Below, one piece after another: positions 1-5,649 of a DNA stretch of 7,635 nucleotides. Below the pieces are notes generated by a model, which had not been told where the DNA came from, made no database searches, and saw nothing but the letters and a program-made list of their open reading frames with translations. Where the stretch lies: NCBI GenBank assembly GCA_041605955.1, contig JBFIXI010000117.1, forward strand, positions 1-7,635. The letters are read 5' to 3'. The DNA is from JAHEJX01 sp041605955. GTDB lineage: Bacteria > Actinomycetota > Acidimicrobiia > Spongiisociales > UBA5794. Numbering within the stretch: position 1 is the stretch's first letter; the number at the start of each line of letters is the position of its first letter. A program made the position numbers and the translations under genes.

Positions 1-117
1 GATGGCGACCAACGCCACGATGGCGATCAGTGCGACGAGCAGTGCGTACTCGACGAGGCTGGCGCCCTCTTCGTCGGCAATGAAGCGGCTCTGGAGAGCC
101 GTCCACATGCGAAGCAT
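1..117 (-). CDS. Flp/Fap-type pilin, second copy (C-terminus beyond the window)
   Basis: Small subunit of a Flp (Tad-type, type IVb) pilus. The visible 39 residues begin MLRMWTALQSRF, then an acidic stretch ADEEG, then ASLVEYALL followed by a hydrophobic helix. This is the class signature: prepilin peptidase should cut after Gly18, leaving Ala+1, Glu+5 and Tyr+6 of the mature pilin, and the hydrophobic segment anchors the subunit in the membrane and packs in the fibre core. The start at 117 is supported by a Shine-Dalgarno GGAAGGA (125-131) with 7 bases spacing; a second ATG at 108 is less well placed. The 117 bases match 391-507 of the neighbouring pilin at 111 positions, changing three residues (I13V, I33V, V37I, this copy first). 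The gene runs off the left edge, so its length and stop are unknown. Confidence 0.88.
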   Translation of the reverse strand, partial: MLRMWTALQSRFIADEEGASLVEYALLVALIAIVALVAI

Positions 118-124
118 TTCTACA

Positions 125-131
125 TCCTTCC
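125..131 (-). promoter_or_regulatory. Ribosome binding site of the second pilin
   Basis: On the minus strand this reads GGAAGGA, seven bases before the ATG at 117. It fixes the start at the first of two in-frame ATGs. It is a weaker match to anti-SD than the AGGAGGT of the other pilin, although the coding parts are almost identical. Confidence 0.65.
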
Positions 132-184
132 GTAAATTCGAGGTGATCCGGATGCGAGCCTAAAGGCGAGCCGGGGGACAGCAT

Positions 185-202
185 ATGGGCCGATCGACCC
201 AT
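185..202 (-). promoter_or_regulatory. Near-palindromic 18-bp element upstream of the second pilin
   Basis: On the minus strand this reads ATGGGTCGATCGGCCCAT. It is an inverted repeat in which eight of nine base pairs are complementary; only the T/G pair at positions 6 and 13 fails. An 18-bp sequence identical at 16 positions lies in the same orientation upstream of the other pilin (597-614). Its edge is 68 bp from the pilin start. Symmetry and repetition suggest an operator for a dimeric regulator, possibly the NarL-type response regulator encoded nearby, or part of a promoter: TATGCT directly beyond it would serve as a -10 box. No good -35 was found. The role is inferred. Confidence 0.45.
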
Positions 203-284
203 TTGCCGCCTACCAGCAAACTTAGCACTATTTGCCATGACCTTTGGATCGTTGGCGCCACTGGTTGTTGGGAGTGACGGCAAT

Positions 285-321
285 CAAGTAGGGGGCGCCC
301 CCGAGGGCGCCCCCTTGCTTG
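285..321 (-). terminator. GC-rich hairpin after the first pilin, probable terminator
   Basis: The arms gggggcgccc (291-300) and gggcgccccc (305-314) pair perfectly over 10 bp with the four-base loop ccga. An A-T pair (290/315) and an outer caag/cttg helix (285-288/318-321) extend the structure across a small internal loop. It starts about 13 bases beyond the stop codon of the pilin at 334-507. No U-tract follows in the direction of transcription, so it fits the U-poor terminators common in high-GC actinobacteria; it could instead stabilise the 3' end of an abundant pilin mRNA and let some readthrough reach the second pilin. Confidence 0.65.
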
Positions 322-333
322 GATCTTGGCTCC

Positions 334-507
334 TTAGAGCTGGTTGCCGACGCTGTTGAACTCGTCCGACACCTGGTTGCCCAGGAAGCGGATGGCGATC
401 AAGGCCACGACGGCGATCAGTGCGACGAGCAGTGCATACTCGACGAGGCTGGCGCCCTCTTCGTCGGCCACGAAGCGGCTCTGGAGAGCCGTCCACATGC
501 GAAGCAT
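334..507 (-). CDS. Flp/Fap-type pilin, complete copy
   Basis: Complete 57-residue prepilin of the Flp (Tad/type IVb) class. Residues 1-18 form a leader ending in DEEG. Residues 19-24 are ASLVEY, with the invariant Glu+5 and Tyr+6 of mature Flp pilins. Residues 25-43 form the hydrophobic helix, and a short polar tail (NQVSDEFNSVGNQL) ends the protein. Predicted processing after Gly18 by a TadV/CpaA-like prepilin peptidase would leave 39 residues, a typical small size for this family. The start at 507 is fixed by a strong AGGAGGT (517-523) nine bases upstream. It lies downstream of a response regulator in the same direction, and a GC-rich hairpin follows its stop. It is the upstream member of a tandem pair. 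No tad assembly gene is visible, so membership of a tad locus is inferred. Confidence 0.9.
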   Translation of the reverse strand: MLRMWTALQSRFVADEEGASLVEYALLVALIAVVALIAIRFLGNQVSDEFNSVGNQL

Positions 508-516
508 CTTTGCTTT

Positions 517-523
517 ACCTCCT
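517..523 (-). promoter_or_regulatory. Strong ribosome binding site of the complete pilin
   Basis: On the minus strand this is AGGAGGT, a near-perfect anti-SD match nine bases before the ATG at 507. It decides the start between two in-frame ATGs (507 and 498) and suggests high translation, as expected for a major pilus subunit. Confidence 0.75.
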
Positions 524-596
524 GTATTGCCTCGAATCCTTTTTGGATGGCACTATGTGCATCGGTCAAAACTCGCAGAATCTCAAGCAGTTCGAC

Positions 597-614
597 ATAG
601 GCCGCTCGACCCAT
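597..614 (-). promoter_or_regulatory. 18-bp element upstream of the complete pilin (second copy of the motif)
   Basis: On the minus strand this reads ATGGGTCGAGCGGCCTAT, identical at 16 of 18 positions to the near-palindrome at 185-202, and both copies are preceded by AAA. It sits 90 bp upstream of the pilin start, in the gap between the response regulator stop and the pilin, where little other sequence similarity exists between the two pilin upstream regions. Symmetry is poorer than in the other copy (six of nine pairs). It is a candidate operator or promoter element shared by the two pilin genes; function is inferred. Confidence 0.42.
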
Positions 615-678
615 TTTCATTCGGAGAGTCATCGCCCCTGCTACGTAGGGTGCACGGAGGCGCTGGCGACGACTGGGA

Positions 679-1308
679 TCACTTGCGATGCAGCCCCAAC
701 CGGATCGCTTCGACGGCCGCCTGCGCCCGATCGGTTATGCCCAGCTTCTCGTAGATCGAGGCCAGATGATTCTTGACGGTCTTCTGCGAGATGAACAGCT
801 TGTCCGCCAGCTCGTCGGTGCTGCTGACTCCAGACGCCAACATTGCCAGCAACTCCTTCTCGCGGGCCGTCAGCGCGGCCGCCCCGTCGGCGAACACAGG
901 TTCGCGGTGATCATCGAGGATCGCATCGACGTCGTCGCCCATCAGCGATTTGCCGGCGGCGGCGGCGCGAATGGCGGCGGCCAGTGCCGGCAACGGCGTT
1001 GATTTCGACATGAAGCCAACTGCGCCGACGGCGAGCGCCTTGGCCCGGTGCTCTGCGTCGGCATGCATCGTGACCATGATCGCCGGGGGGCCGTCCTCCA
1101 TCGCGCCGAGCGCGGCTATGCCGGTCGTCTTGGGCATCTCGACGTCCACCAAGATCACGTCCGGCCCATGCTCGCTGACCATTTCCTGGAGCTGGTCTCC
1201 GTCCTCGGCGGTCGCTACGACGTCGATATCGGGGATGCCGTTCAGAGCCTGGGCCAAACCCTCGAGCAGCAGCCGGTGATCGTCGGCGAGAACCACTCGG
1301 ACCGCCAT
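679..1308 (-). CDS. NarL/LuxR-family response regulator
   Basis: A 209-residue two-component response regulator. Residues 1-115 form the receiver domain: the acidic pocket is Asp9-Asp10, the phosphoacceptor is Asp55 in VILVDVEMP, the conserved Thr is at 80, and the conserved Lys is Lys102 in GFMSKS. A linker leads to a LuxR-type helix-turn-helix at about 145-202 (LTAREKELLAMLASG, then the recognition part ISQKTVKNHLASIYEKLG). Phosphorylation by the adjacent kinase should drive dimerisation and DNA binding. The ATG at 1308 is preferred over an in-frame GTG at 1323 because GGGGAGG (1315-1321) lies six bases upstream and the kinase stop overlaps it as TAATG, implying translational coupling. The target genes are unknown; the pilins immediately downstream are the obvious candidates. 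Confidence 0.93.
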   Translation of the reverse strand: MAVRVVLADDHRLLLEGLAQALNGIPDIDVVATAEDGDQLQEMVSEHGPDVILVDVEMPKTTGIAALGAMEDGPPAIMVTMHADAEHRAKALAVGAVGFMSKSTPLPALAAAIRAAAAGKSLMGDDVDAILDDHREPVFADGAAALTAREKELLAMLASGVSSTDELADKLFISQKTVKNHLASIYEKLGITDRAQAAVEAIRLGLHRK

Positions 1309-2813
1309 TACGTGCCTCCCCACGAGATTGTCACTCTGGTGCCGGCCCCCGGACTGGAGGCGAGTTCGAGGTTTGCATCGATGTTGGCGGCCCTTTCCTT
1401 CATGCCGACGAGGCCGAAATGGCCCGGCGGGCGGGCACTTGAATCGAAACCCGAGCCGTCGTCACTGATCGTGACCCGGCCCTGGTCCCAGTCCACGACT
1501 CCGTGTATCGAGATCGTAGACGCTCCGGCGTGGGCCACCGCGTTCCGAAACGCCTCGGTCAAAACTGCGTTGATCTCGGCGGCCTTGGATCGGTGAGGGG
1601 GACGCCGCTCTTCGATCGCAATCGCAACCGCCGGTCCCTCGGCGGTCACATCGGCGGCCAGCTCGTGCGCCTTGTCGAGCACACTCTGGGTGTCACCCTG
1701 ACGCAGGTTGGCGGCGGCGCTGCGGACGGTCTCGGTCAAATCGGTGACATGGCGCCGGGTCGCCTCTAGGTGGCGACCCAAGTCCGGGCCTACGTCGTAT
1801 TGATGAATGGCCATGTCGATCGACAAACCGAGCGTGGCCAGGGACGGCCCAATGTCGTCGTGCAGCTCGCGCGCCACCCGGGTCCGCTCGCTGTGGACGG
1901 CGCGCCGTGCGATCTGTTGCAGCAGTCGCGAATTCTCGAAAGCAATCGCCACCGGCTGAAGGGCAAATTCGATTGACTCCTGCCAGTCGGCCAGCTCAGC
2001 GTCGGATCGCGGCCATAGCCGGAGCCTGCCCACCTCACGGTCGGCGAGCCGGATCGGATACTCGGACGGTGCCACCTCGCCGTTCGGTTCACCGCGGGTA
2101 GCGACTACGACGTCGCCGGCATCGCCGCCCACCAAGACCTGTCCGGCTTCGAACGGGACCCGGGCACCCAGATCGCGCAGCGCGGCCTCGCCGACGGTCA
2201 GCGGATTCAGCTCGGCTGCGCCCGCCAGGTTCGACAGCGTTTCGAGCAAGTCGTGCGCGGTCTCTAGCCGACCGATTCGAAGCTCGGTAGCCGCAACCAA
2301 CGCATCCGAGCGAATCCGCTCCTCGACGAGGATGCGTCGCATCTGAGACATGGTGAGGGCCAGCAGCACGAAGAGCACGACCGACTCGAACACACGACCG
2401 TCGAGCACGGGTTGAGCCAGAGCAGCGACAACGACCATCAGCCCCACGGACGCCAGCAACGCGGTCTCGAGGCCAATGCGCGTGCCCAGAAACGCCCCCG
2501 CGAAGAAAGCGGGGGCGATCAGGAAGATGACGTAACCCGACTCGATGCCTCCGGTCAGGGCGATGGCCACCAGCGAGACCATGACCCCGATGATGGCCAG
2601 TATCTCGCCGAGCTGCGCGGTGTTGCGGAGGCGACGGGGAATCACCTGCATGGCGACGACGTAGCAGCCTGTGAAGACACCGGCCAGCGCCACGCCGGGT
2701 GTGGTTCCCTCCCGTAACCCAGCCAGAAACAGGCTCAACCCGAAGCCGATCCACAGGATGGCCGACAGCGTCCAGTCGATCCTCTGCTCCCAATTGCGGA
2801 TATTGGTGGCCAT
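1308..2813 (-). CDS. Membrane sensor histidine kinase (HisKA_3 / NarL-partner type)
   Basis: A 501-residue sensor kinase. The N-terminus (about 15-158) has around six hydrophobic segments separated by short loops, so any signal is probably sensed within or near the membrane. Residues 160-300 hold a coiled linker and a GAF-like region ending FENSRLLQQ. The dimerisation/phosphoacceptor segment ERTRVARELHDDIGPSLA (309-326) places the phosphorylated His at 318 and is typical of HisKA_3 kinases that partner NarL/LuxR regulators. The ATPase domain shows the N box (TEAFRNAVAHA, 419-429), DDGSGFD (451-457), and GLVGMKERA (467-475). The ATG at 2813 gives a natural N-terminus before the first helix. 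There is no Shine-Dalgarno, which fits a leaderless transcript. The frame stays open far upstream, but that stretch is antisense to coaE and uvrB and is not coding. It overlaps the response regulator by one base. The signal is unknown. Confidence 0.93.
   Translation of the reverse strand: MATNIRNWEQRIDWTLSAILWIGFGLSLFLAGLREGTTPGVALAGVFTGCYVVAMQVIPRRLRNTAQLGEILAIIGVMVSLVAIALTGGIESGYVIFLIAPAFFAGAFLGTRIGLETALLASVGLMVVVAALAQPVLDGRVFESVVLFVLLALTMSQMRRILVEERIRSDALVAATELRIGRLETAHDLLETLSNLAGAAELNPLTVGEAALRDLGARVPFEAGQVLVGGDAGDVVVATRGEPNGEVAPSEYPIRLADREVGRLRLWPRSDAELADWQESIEFALQPVAIAFENSRLLQQIARRAVHSERTRVARELHDDIGPSLATLGLSIDMAIHQYDVGPDLGRHLEATRRHVTDLTETVRSAAANLRQGDTQSVLDKAHELAADVTAEGPAVAIAIEERRPPHRSKAAEINAVLTEAFRNAVAHAGASTISIHGVVDWDQGRVTISDDGSGFDSSARPPGHFGLVGMKERAANIDANLELASSPGAGTRVTISWGGT
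1315..1321 (-). promoter_or_regulatory. Ribosome binding site of the response regulator
   Basis: GGGGAGG on the minus strand, inside the last kinase codons and six bases before the ATG at 1308. It supports this ATG over the upstream in-frame GTG and fits coupled translation through the TAATG overlap. Confidence 0.65.
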
Positions 2814-2831
2814 CGGCAGCAAGGGTACAGT
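2803..2831 (+). promoter_or_regulatory. Promoter of coaE, probably leaderless
   Basis: TTGGTG (2803-2808) and TACAGT (2826-2831) are separated by 17 bases. Six bases follow before the ATG at 2838, so the expected transcription start coincides with the A of the start codon. There is no Shine-Dalgarno at a usable distance, which supports leaderless translation. The -35 box lies within the first codons of the divergent kinase gene. Confidence 0.55.
2822..2827 (-). promoter_or_regulatory. -10 box of the kinase gene, divergent from the coaE promoter
   Basis: On the minus strand this reads TACCCT, eight bases before the kinase ATG at 2813, the same hexamer as found before uvrB. It shares two bases with the coaE -10 box on the other strand. 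The expected -35 position (2845-2850, CCGTCA on the minus strand) is a weak match inside coaE. Transcription would start at or within a couple of bases of the ATG. Confidence 0.4.
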
Positions 2832-2837
2832 CGCCCG

Positions 2838-3440
2838 ATGGGTGTGACGGGCAATCCGCTGCGGATCGTCGTCTTCGGTGGCATCGGTTCCGGAAAGACC
2901 ACTCTGGTTCGCCAGCTCGAAGCATTGGGCGCCGTGGCAATTGCTGCCGATAGCATCGGCCACGAAGTGATCCGCTCCGACGGGGCGGCCTTTGCTGCAG
3001 TGAGCCACCGCTGGCCGCAGGTGGTGGTGGATGGTGAGATCGACCGCCAGGCACTGGCGGGCATCGTCTTTGCAGACCGGTCGCAGCTCGCCGAGCTGGA
3101 AGCGATCACCCATCCCCTCATCGGAGCCGAAATAACGCGCCGGGCCGCGGCGGCCGGCGATCGGCCGGTCGTGGTCGAATTGCCACTCGTCGTCGACCTG
3201 GTGGGCGAGGGCTGGATCTGGGTGCTGGTGGACGCGCCTCGGCCGGACAGGATGGAGCGGGCCGTTGCCAGGGGCGCAGCTGCAGAGGACGTGGCCGCCC
3301 GCATGGATTCCCAGCCGACCATTGAGCAGTGGCACGCCAAGGCCGATTGGATCGTTCCCAACACCGGTTCGGTCGATGATCTGGCCGACGCGGCGCAAGA
3401 ATTGTGGAAGCAGCTGCACGACCAGCTGCACGACCACTGA
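2838..3440 (+). CDS. coaE: Dephospho-CoA kinase
   Basis: CoaE phosphorylates the 3' hydroxyl of the ribose of dephospho-CoA with ATP, the last step of coenzyme A synthesis, in the cytoplasm. The 200-residue length is normal for the single-domain enzyme; the mycobacterial homologue carries an extra C-terminal domain that is absent here. Visible features are the P-loop GGIGSGKT (14-21), AADSIGHEV with the probable catalytic Asp38, ITHPLI (90-95), the strand PVVVELPLVVD (110-120, a loose version of the usual PLLFE), the lid region around VDAPRPDRMERAVARG (131-146), RMDSQ (155-159), and the closing KADWIVPNTGS (168-178). The ATG at 2838 fits the leaderless promoter and leaves a short N-terminal extension before the first strand. 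The last nine residues include a QLHD duplication. coaE next to uvrB is a known actinobacterial arrangement. Confidence 0.95.
   Translation: MGVTGNPLRIVVFGGIGSGKTTLVRQLEALGAVAIAADSIGHEVIRSDGAAFAAVSHRWPQVVVDGEIDRQALAGIVFADRSQLAELEAITHPLIGAEITRRAAAAGDRPVVVELPLVVDLVGEGWIWVLVDAPRPDRMERAVARGAAAEDVAARMDSQPTIEQWHAKADWIVPNTGSVDDLADAAQELWKQLHDQLHDH
3411..3434 (+). repeat. 12-bp tandem duplication at the 3' end of coaE
   Basis: cagctgcacgac occurs twice in direct succession and encodes QLHD-QLHD just before the final His and stop. It is in frame and lies past the conserved part of CoaE, so it probably has little effect on the enzyme. It ends four bases before the 17-bp repeat array. Confidence 0.9.
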
Positions 3441-3518
3441 TCCCGATTCCCCACCGATCCCGATTCCCCACCGATCCCGATTCCCCACCGATCCCGATTC
3501 CCCACCGATCCTGATTCC
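3439..3518 (+). repeat. 17-bp tandem repeat array between coaE and uvrB
   Basis: The unit gatcccgattccccacc occurs four times without mismatch (starts 3439, 3456, 3473, 3490). A fifth, partial copy with one change (gatcctgattcc, 3507-3518) follows. The first copy begins in the TGA stop of coaE. The array fills nearly the whole gap up to the uvrB promoter, and the degenerate copy covers the place where a uvrB -35 box would be expected. The unit length is not a multiple of three and the unit has no strong self-complementarity, so neither a coding nor a hairpin role is apparent. It may be a slippage-generated minisatellite. Confidence 0.93.
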
Positions 3519-3536
3519 TTTGTCGTACCCAGCCGT

Positions 3537-3542
3537 TACCCT
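3537..3542 (+). promoter_or_regulatory. -10 box of uvrB, probably leaderless
   Basis: TACCCT is followed by six bases and then the GTG start at 3549, so the expected transcription start is the start codon itself. No Shine-Dalgarno is present. The -35 region (about 3511-3519) has no convincing match and overlaps the end of the tandem repeat. No LexA-like box was recognised. Confidence 0.45.
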
Positions 3543-3548
3543 GCCCGG

Positions 3549-5561
3549 GTGGAGCCGTTCCGTCTCGTATCCGACTTTGCGCCGGCCGGGGACCAGCCGC
3601 AGGCGATAGCCCGGCTCGCCGAAGGCATCGCCCGGAGTGATCGATTCCAGACTCTGATGGGGATAACGGGCTCCGGGAAGTCGGCCACGATTGCGTGGGT
3701 GATCGAGCAAGTACAGCGTCCGACGCTGGTGCTGGCGCCCAACAAGGCTCTGGCGGCCCAGCTCGCCAACGAGTTTCGCGAGTTCTTCCCCAACAACCGT
3801 GTGGAGTACTTCGTCAGCTACTACGACTACTACCAGCCCGAGGCATACATCCCCCAGACGGACACCTACATCGAGAAGGAGTCCACGGTCAACGACGAGA
3901 TCGACCGTCTCCGCCACTCGGCAACCGCCGCCCTATTGACACGGCGGGACGTGATCATCGTTGCCTCCGTGTCCGCCATCTACGGCTTGGGATCACCGGA
4001 GCAATACGAAGGCCAACTGCTGCGAGCCGTGGCCGGGGTGGAGTATCCGATGGAGCACGCGGTCCGCCGCCTCGTCGACATCCAGTACGAGCGCAATGAG
4101 ATCAACCTGATTCGGGGCAAGTTCCGCGTCAAAGGAGACACGCTGGAGGTGTTCCCCTCGTACGAGGAGTTCATCTACCGCATCGAGTACTTCGGCGACG
4201 AGATAGAGCGCATCTTGCGGATGAATCCGGTCACCGGGGAGGTCATGGACGATCTCCGCGAGCTGTTCGTCTACCCGGCCACCCATTACGTCACCGACCG
4301 GCAGCGGATGTTGCGCGCCCTGGACGGCATCGAGGCCGAACTGGGCGAACGACTCGCCGAGCTGGAGAAGCAGGGCAAGATGCTGGAGGCGCAGCGGCTC
4401 CGCATGCGCACCGCCTACGACATGGAGATGATGCGAGAGGTCGGGTTTTGCAGCGGCATCGAGAACTACTCGCGTCATCTCGACGGACGCGCCCCGGGAG
4501 AGCGGCCCTATTGCCTGCTCGACTACTTCCCCGAAGACTTCCTCACGGTGATCGACGAGTCGCACGTGACGATTCCACAGATTCACGGGCAGTACGCCGG
4601 GGATCGCAGCCGCAAGGACATGCTGGTCGATCATGGCTTCCGGCTTCCCTCGGCCCGCGACAACCGACCCCTCACCTTCGACGAGTGGTATGAGGTGTCG
4701 GGTCAGGTGCTGCTGCTGTCGGCGACCCCGGCGGAGTGGGAGTTGCGCGAGTCCACTCAGGTCGTCGAACAGGTCATCCGGCCGACCGGTCTGGTCGACC
4801 CGGAAGTCGTCGTCCGGCCCACCAAGGGCCAGATCGACGACCTCGTCGGCGAGATCCAGGCCAGAGCCGATGGTGACCAGCGGGTGCTGGTCACCACTCT
4901 CACCAAGAAGATGGCGGAGGACTTGACCGACTATCTGCTGGAGCTCGGCGTCAGGGCGCGCTACCTCCACTCCGACATCGACACTCTCGAGCGCGTCCAG
5001 ATCCTCCGCGAGTTGCGGCTCGGTGAGTACGACGTCCTCATCGGCGTCAACCTGCTGCGCGAGGGCCTCGACCTGCCCGAAGTGAGCCTGGTGGCCATCC
5101 TCGATGCAGACAAGGAAGGTTTCCTCCGGTCGGAAACGAGCTTGATCCAGACGATCGGGAGGGCCGCCCGCAACGTGGACGGGCAGGTGGTCATGTATGC
5201 CGACGAGCTCACCGCCTCGATGCAGCGCGCCATCAATGAGACCAATCGGCGCCGTCGGCTGCAGATCGAGTTCAATGAAGAGCACGGCATCGACCCCCAG
5301 ACGATTCGAAAGCGCATCAGCGACATTCTCGAGCTGGTCGGCTCCGGTGAATCGGGGTCGGGCGACCGCAGAGCGCGGGAGTTGCGCAGCCGGGAGCCGC
5401 TCGATCTGTCTCCGGACGATCTGGGGCGGCTCATCCAGAGCCTGGAAGAGGAGATGCACGAGGCCGCCGCCGAGTTGCGCTTCGAATACGCCGCTCGGCT
5501 CCGCGACGAGGTGAATGAGCTACGCCGTGAGCACCGCGAGCTCGTCGACGGCATGGTGTGA
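3549..5561 (+). CDS. uvrB: Excinuclease ABC subunit B
   Basis: UvrB is the damage-verifying subunit of nucleotide excision repair. UvrA loads it on DNA; it probes one strand with a beta-hairpin using ATP, then recruits UvrC for incision. The 670 residues are full length. In order: QPQAI (16-20), Walker A GITGSGKS (38-45), the beta-hairpin region VSYYDYYQPEAYIPQTD (89-105), Walker B DESH (336-339), SATPAEWEL (391-399), the helicase motif QTIGRAAR (534-541), and the C-terminal UVR domain (about 624-660) that contacts UvrA/UvrC. Walker A has Ser instead of the more usual Thr, a neutral change. The GTG at 3549 matches the family N-terminus (EPFRLVSDFAPAGDQP) and the leaderless promoter. coaE lies just upstream in the same direction. 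Confidence 0.98.
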   Translation: MEPFRLVSDFAPAGDQPQAIARLAEGIARSDRFQTLMGITGSGKSATIAWVIEQVQRPTLVLAPNKALAAQLANEFREFFPNNRVEYFVSYYDYYQPEAYIPQTDTYIEKESTVNDEIDRLRHSATAALLTRRDVIIVASVSAIYGLGSPEQYEGQLLRAVAGVEYPMEHAVRRLVDIQYERNEINLIRGKFRVKGDTLEVFPSYEEFIYRIEYFGDEIERILRMNPVTGEVMDDLRELFVYPATHYVTDRQRMLRALDGIEAELGERLAELEKQGKMLEAQRLRMRTAYDMEMMREVGFCSGIENYSRHLDGRAPGERPYCLLDYFPEDFLTVIDESHVTIPQIHGQYAGDRSRKDMLVDHGFRLPSARDNRPLTFDEWYEVSGQVLLLSATPAEWELRESTQVVEQVIRPTGLVDPEVVVRPTKGQIDDLVGEIQARADGDQRVLVTTLTKKMAEDLTDYLLELGVRARYLHSDIDTLERVQILRELRLGEYDVLIGVNLLREGLDLPEVSLVAILDADKEGFLRSETSLIQTIGRAARNVDGQVVMYADELTASMQRAINETNRRRRLQIEFNEEHGIDPQTIRKRISDILELVGSGESGSGDRRARELRSREPLDLSPDDLGRLIQSLEEEMHEAAAELRFEYAARLRDEVNELRREHRELVDGMV

Positions 5562-5616
5562 GGGCAGCGCTGGGGATGGCTTCAGTAAGTGCTCAGTAGT
5601 CACCCGCCGGTTCCGA

Positions 5617-5622
5617 TACTCT
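5617..5622 (+). promoter_or_regulatory. Possible -10 box of the GT87/GT2 gene pair
   Basis: TACTCT lies 27 bases before the ATG at 5650 in the short gap after uvrB. It would give a leader of about 20 bases carrying GAGG (5641-5644). No convincing -35 was found, and no terminator is visible after uvrB, so readthrough from uvrB remains possible. Confidence 0.3.
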
Positions 5623-5649
5623 CTTGTGCAATCCGTTCTCGAGGCTGAT

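Noticed and set aside
185..202. FliA/WhiG (sigma-28-like) promoter before the pilins
   Set aside because: GGCCCATAT vaguely resembles the sigma-28 -10 box, but no TAAA-like -35 is found at the right distance in either copy.
417..632. 71-residue minus-strand frame whose first 40 residues look like an amphipathic helix
   Set aside because: It runs out of frame through the leader, ribosome site and first half of the pilin gene, lacks the G/C third-position bias of its neighbours, and has no clear ribosome site. Its start covers the shared 18-bp element, which explains the sequence better.
633..678. Terminator between the response regulator and the pilin
   Set aside because: Only a short ctacgtag palindrome without room for a loop is present; no stable hairpin was found.
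1309..1323. GTG at 1323 as start of the response regulator
   Set aside because: It would place the ribosome site inside the coding sequence and add five residues before the first receiver strand; the ATG at 1308 has a strong site and a stop/start overlap.
3439..3518. CRISPR array
   Set aside because: The 17-bp units are directly contiguous, with no spacers and no cas genes in the window; it is a simple tandem repeat.
2814..3917. Extension of the kinase reading frame to an 869-residue protein
   Set aside because: The extra N-terminal part is antisense to coaE and the start of uvrB, both firmly identified, and its sequence contains the translated 17-bp repeat and no recognisable domain. The ATG at 2813 precedes a natural membrane segment.
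3993..5459. Long 488-residue open frame on the minus strand
   Set aside because: It lies wholly antisense to uvrB, whose motifs are all intact. Long antisense frames are common opposite GC-rich genes.
5515..5649. Earlier start for the GT87 protein at 5515
   Set aside because: It would add 45 residues, partly overlapping the end of uvrB, with no ribosome site and no resemblance to the family N-terminus; ATG 5650 has GAGG in place.
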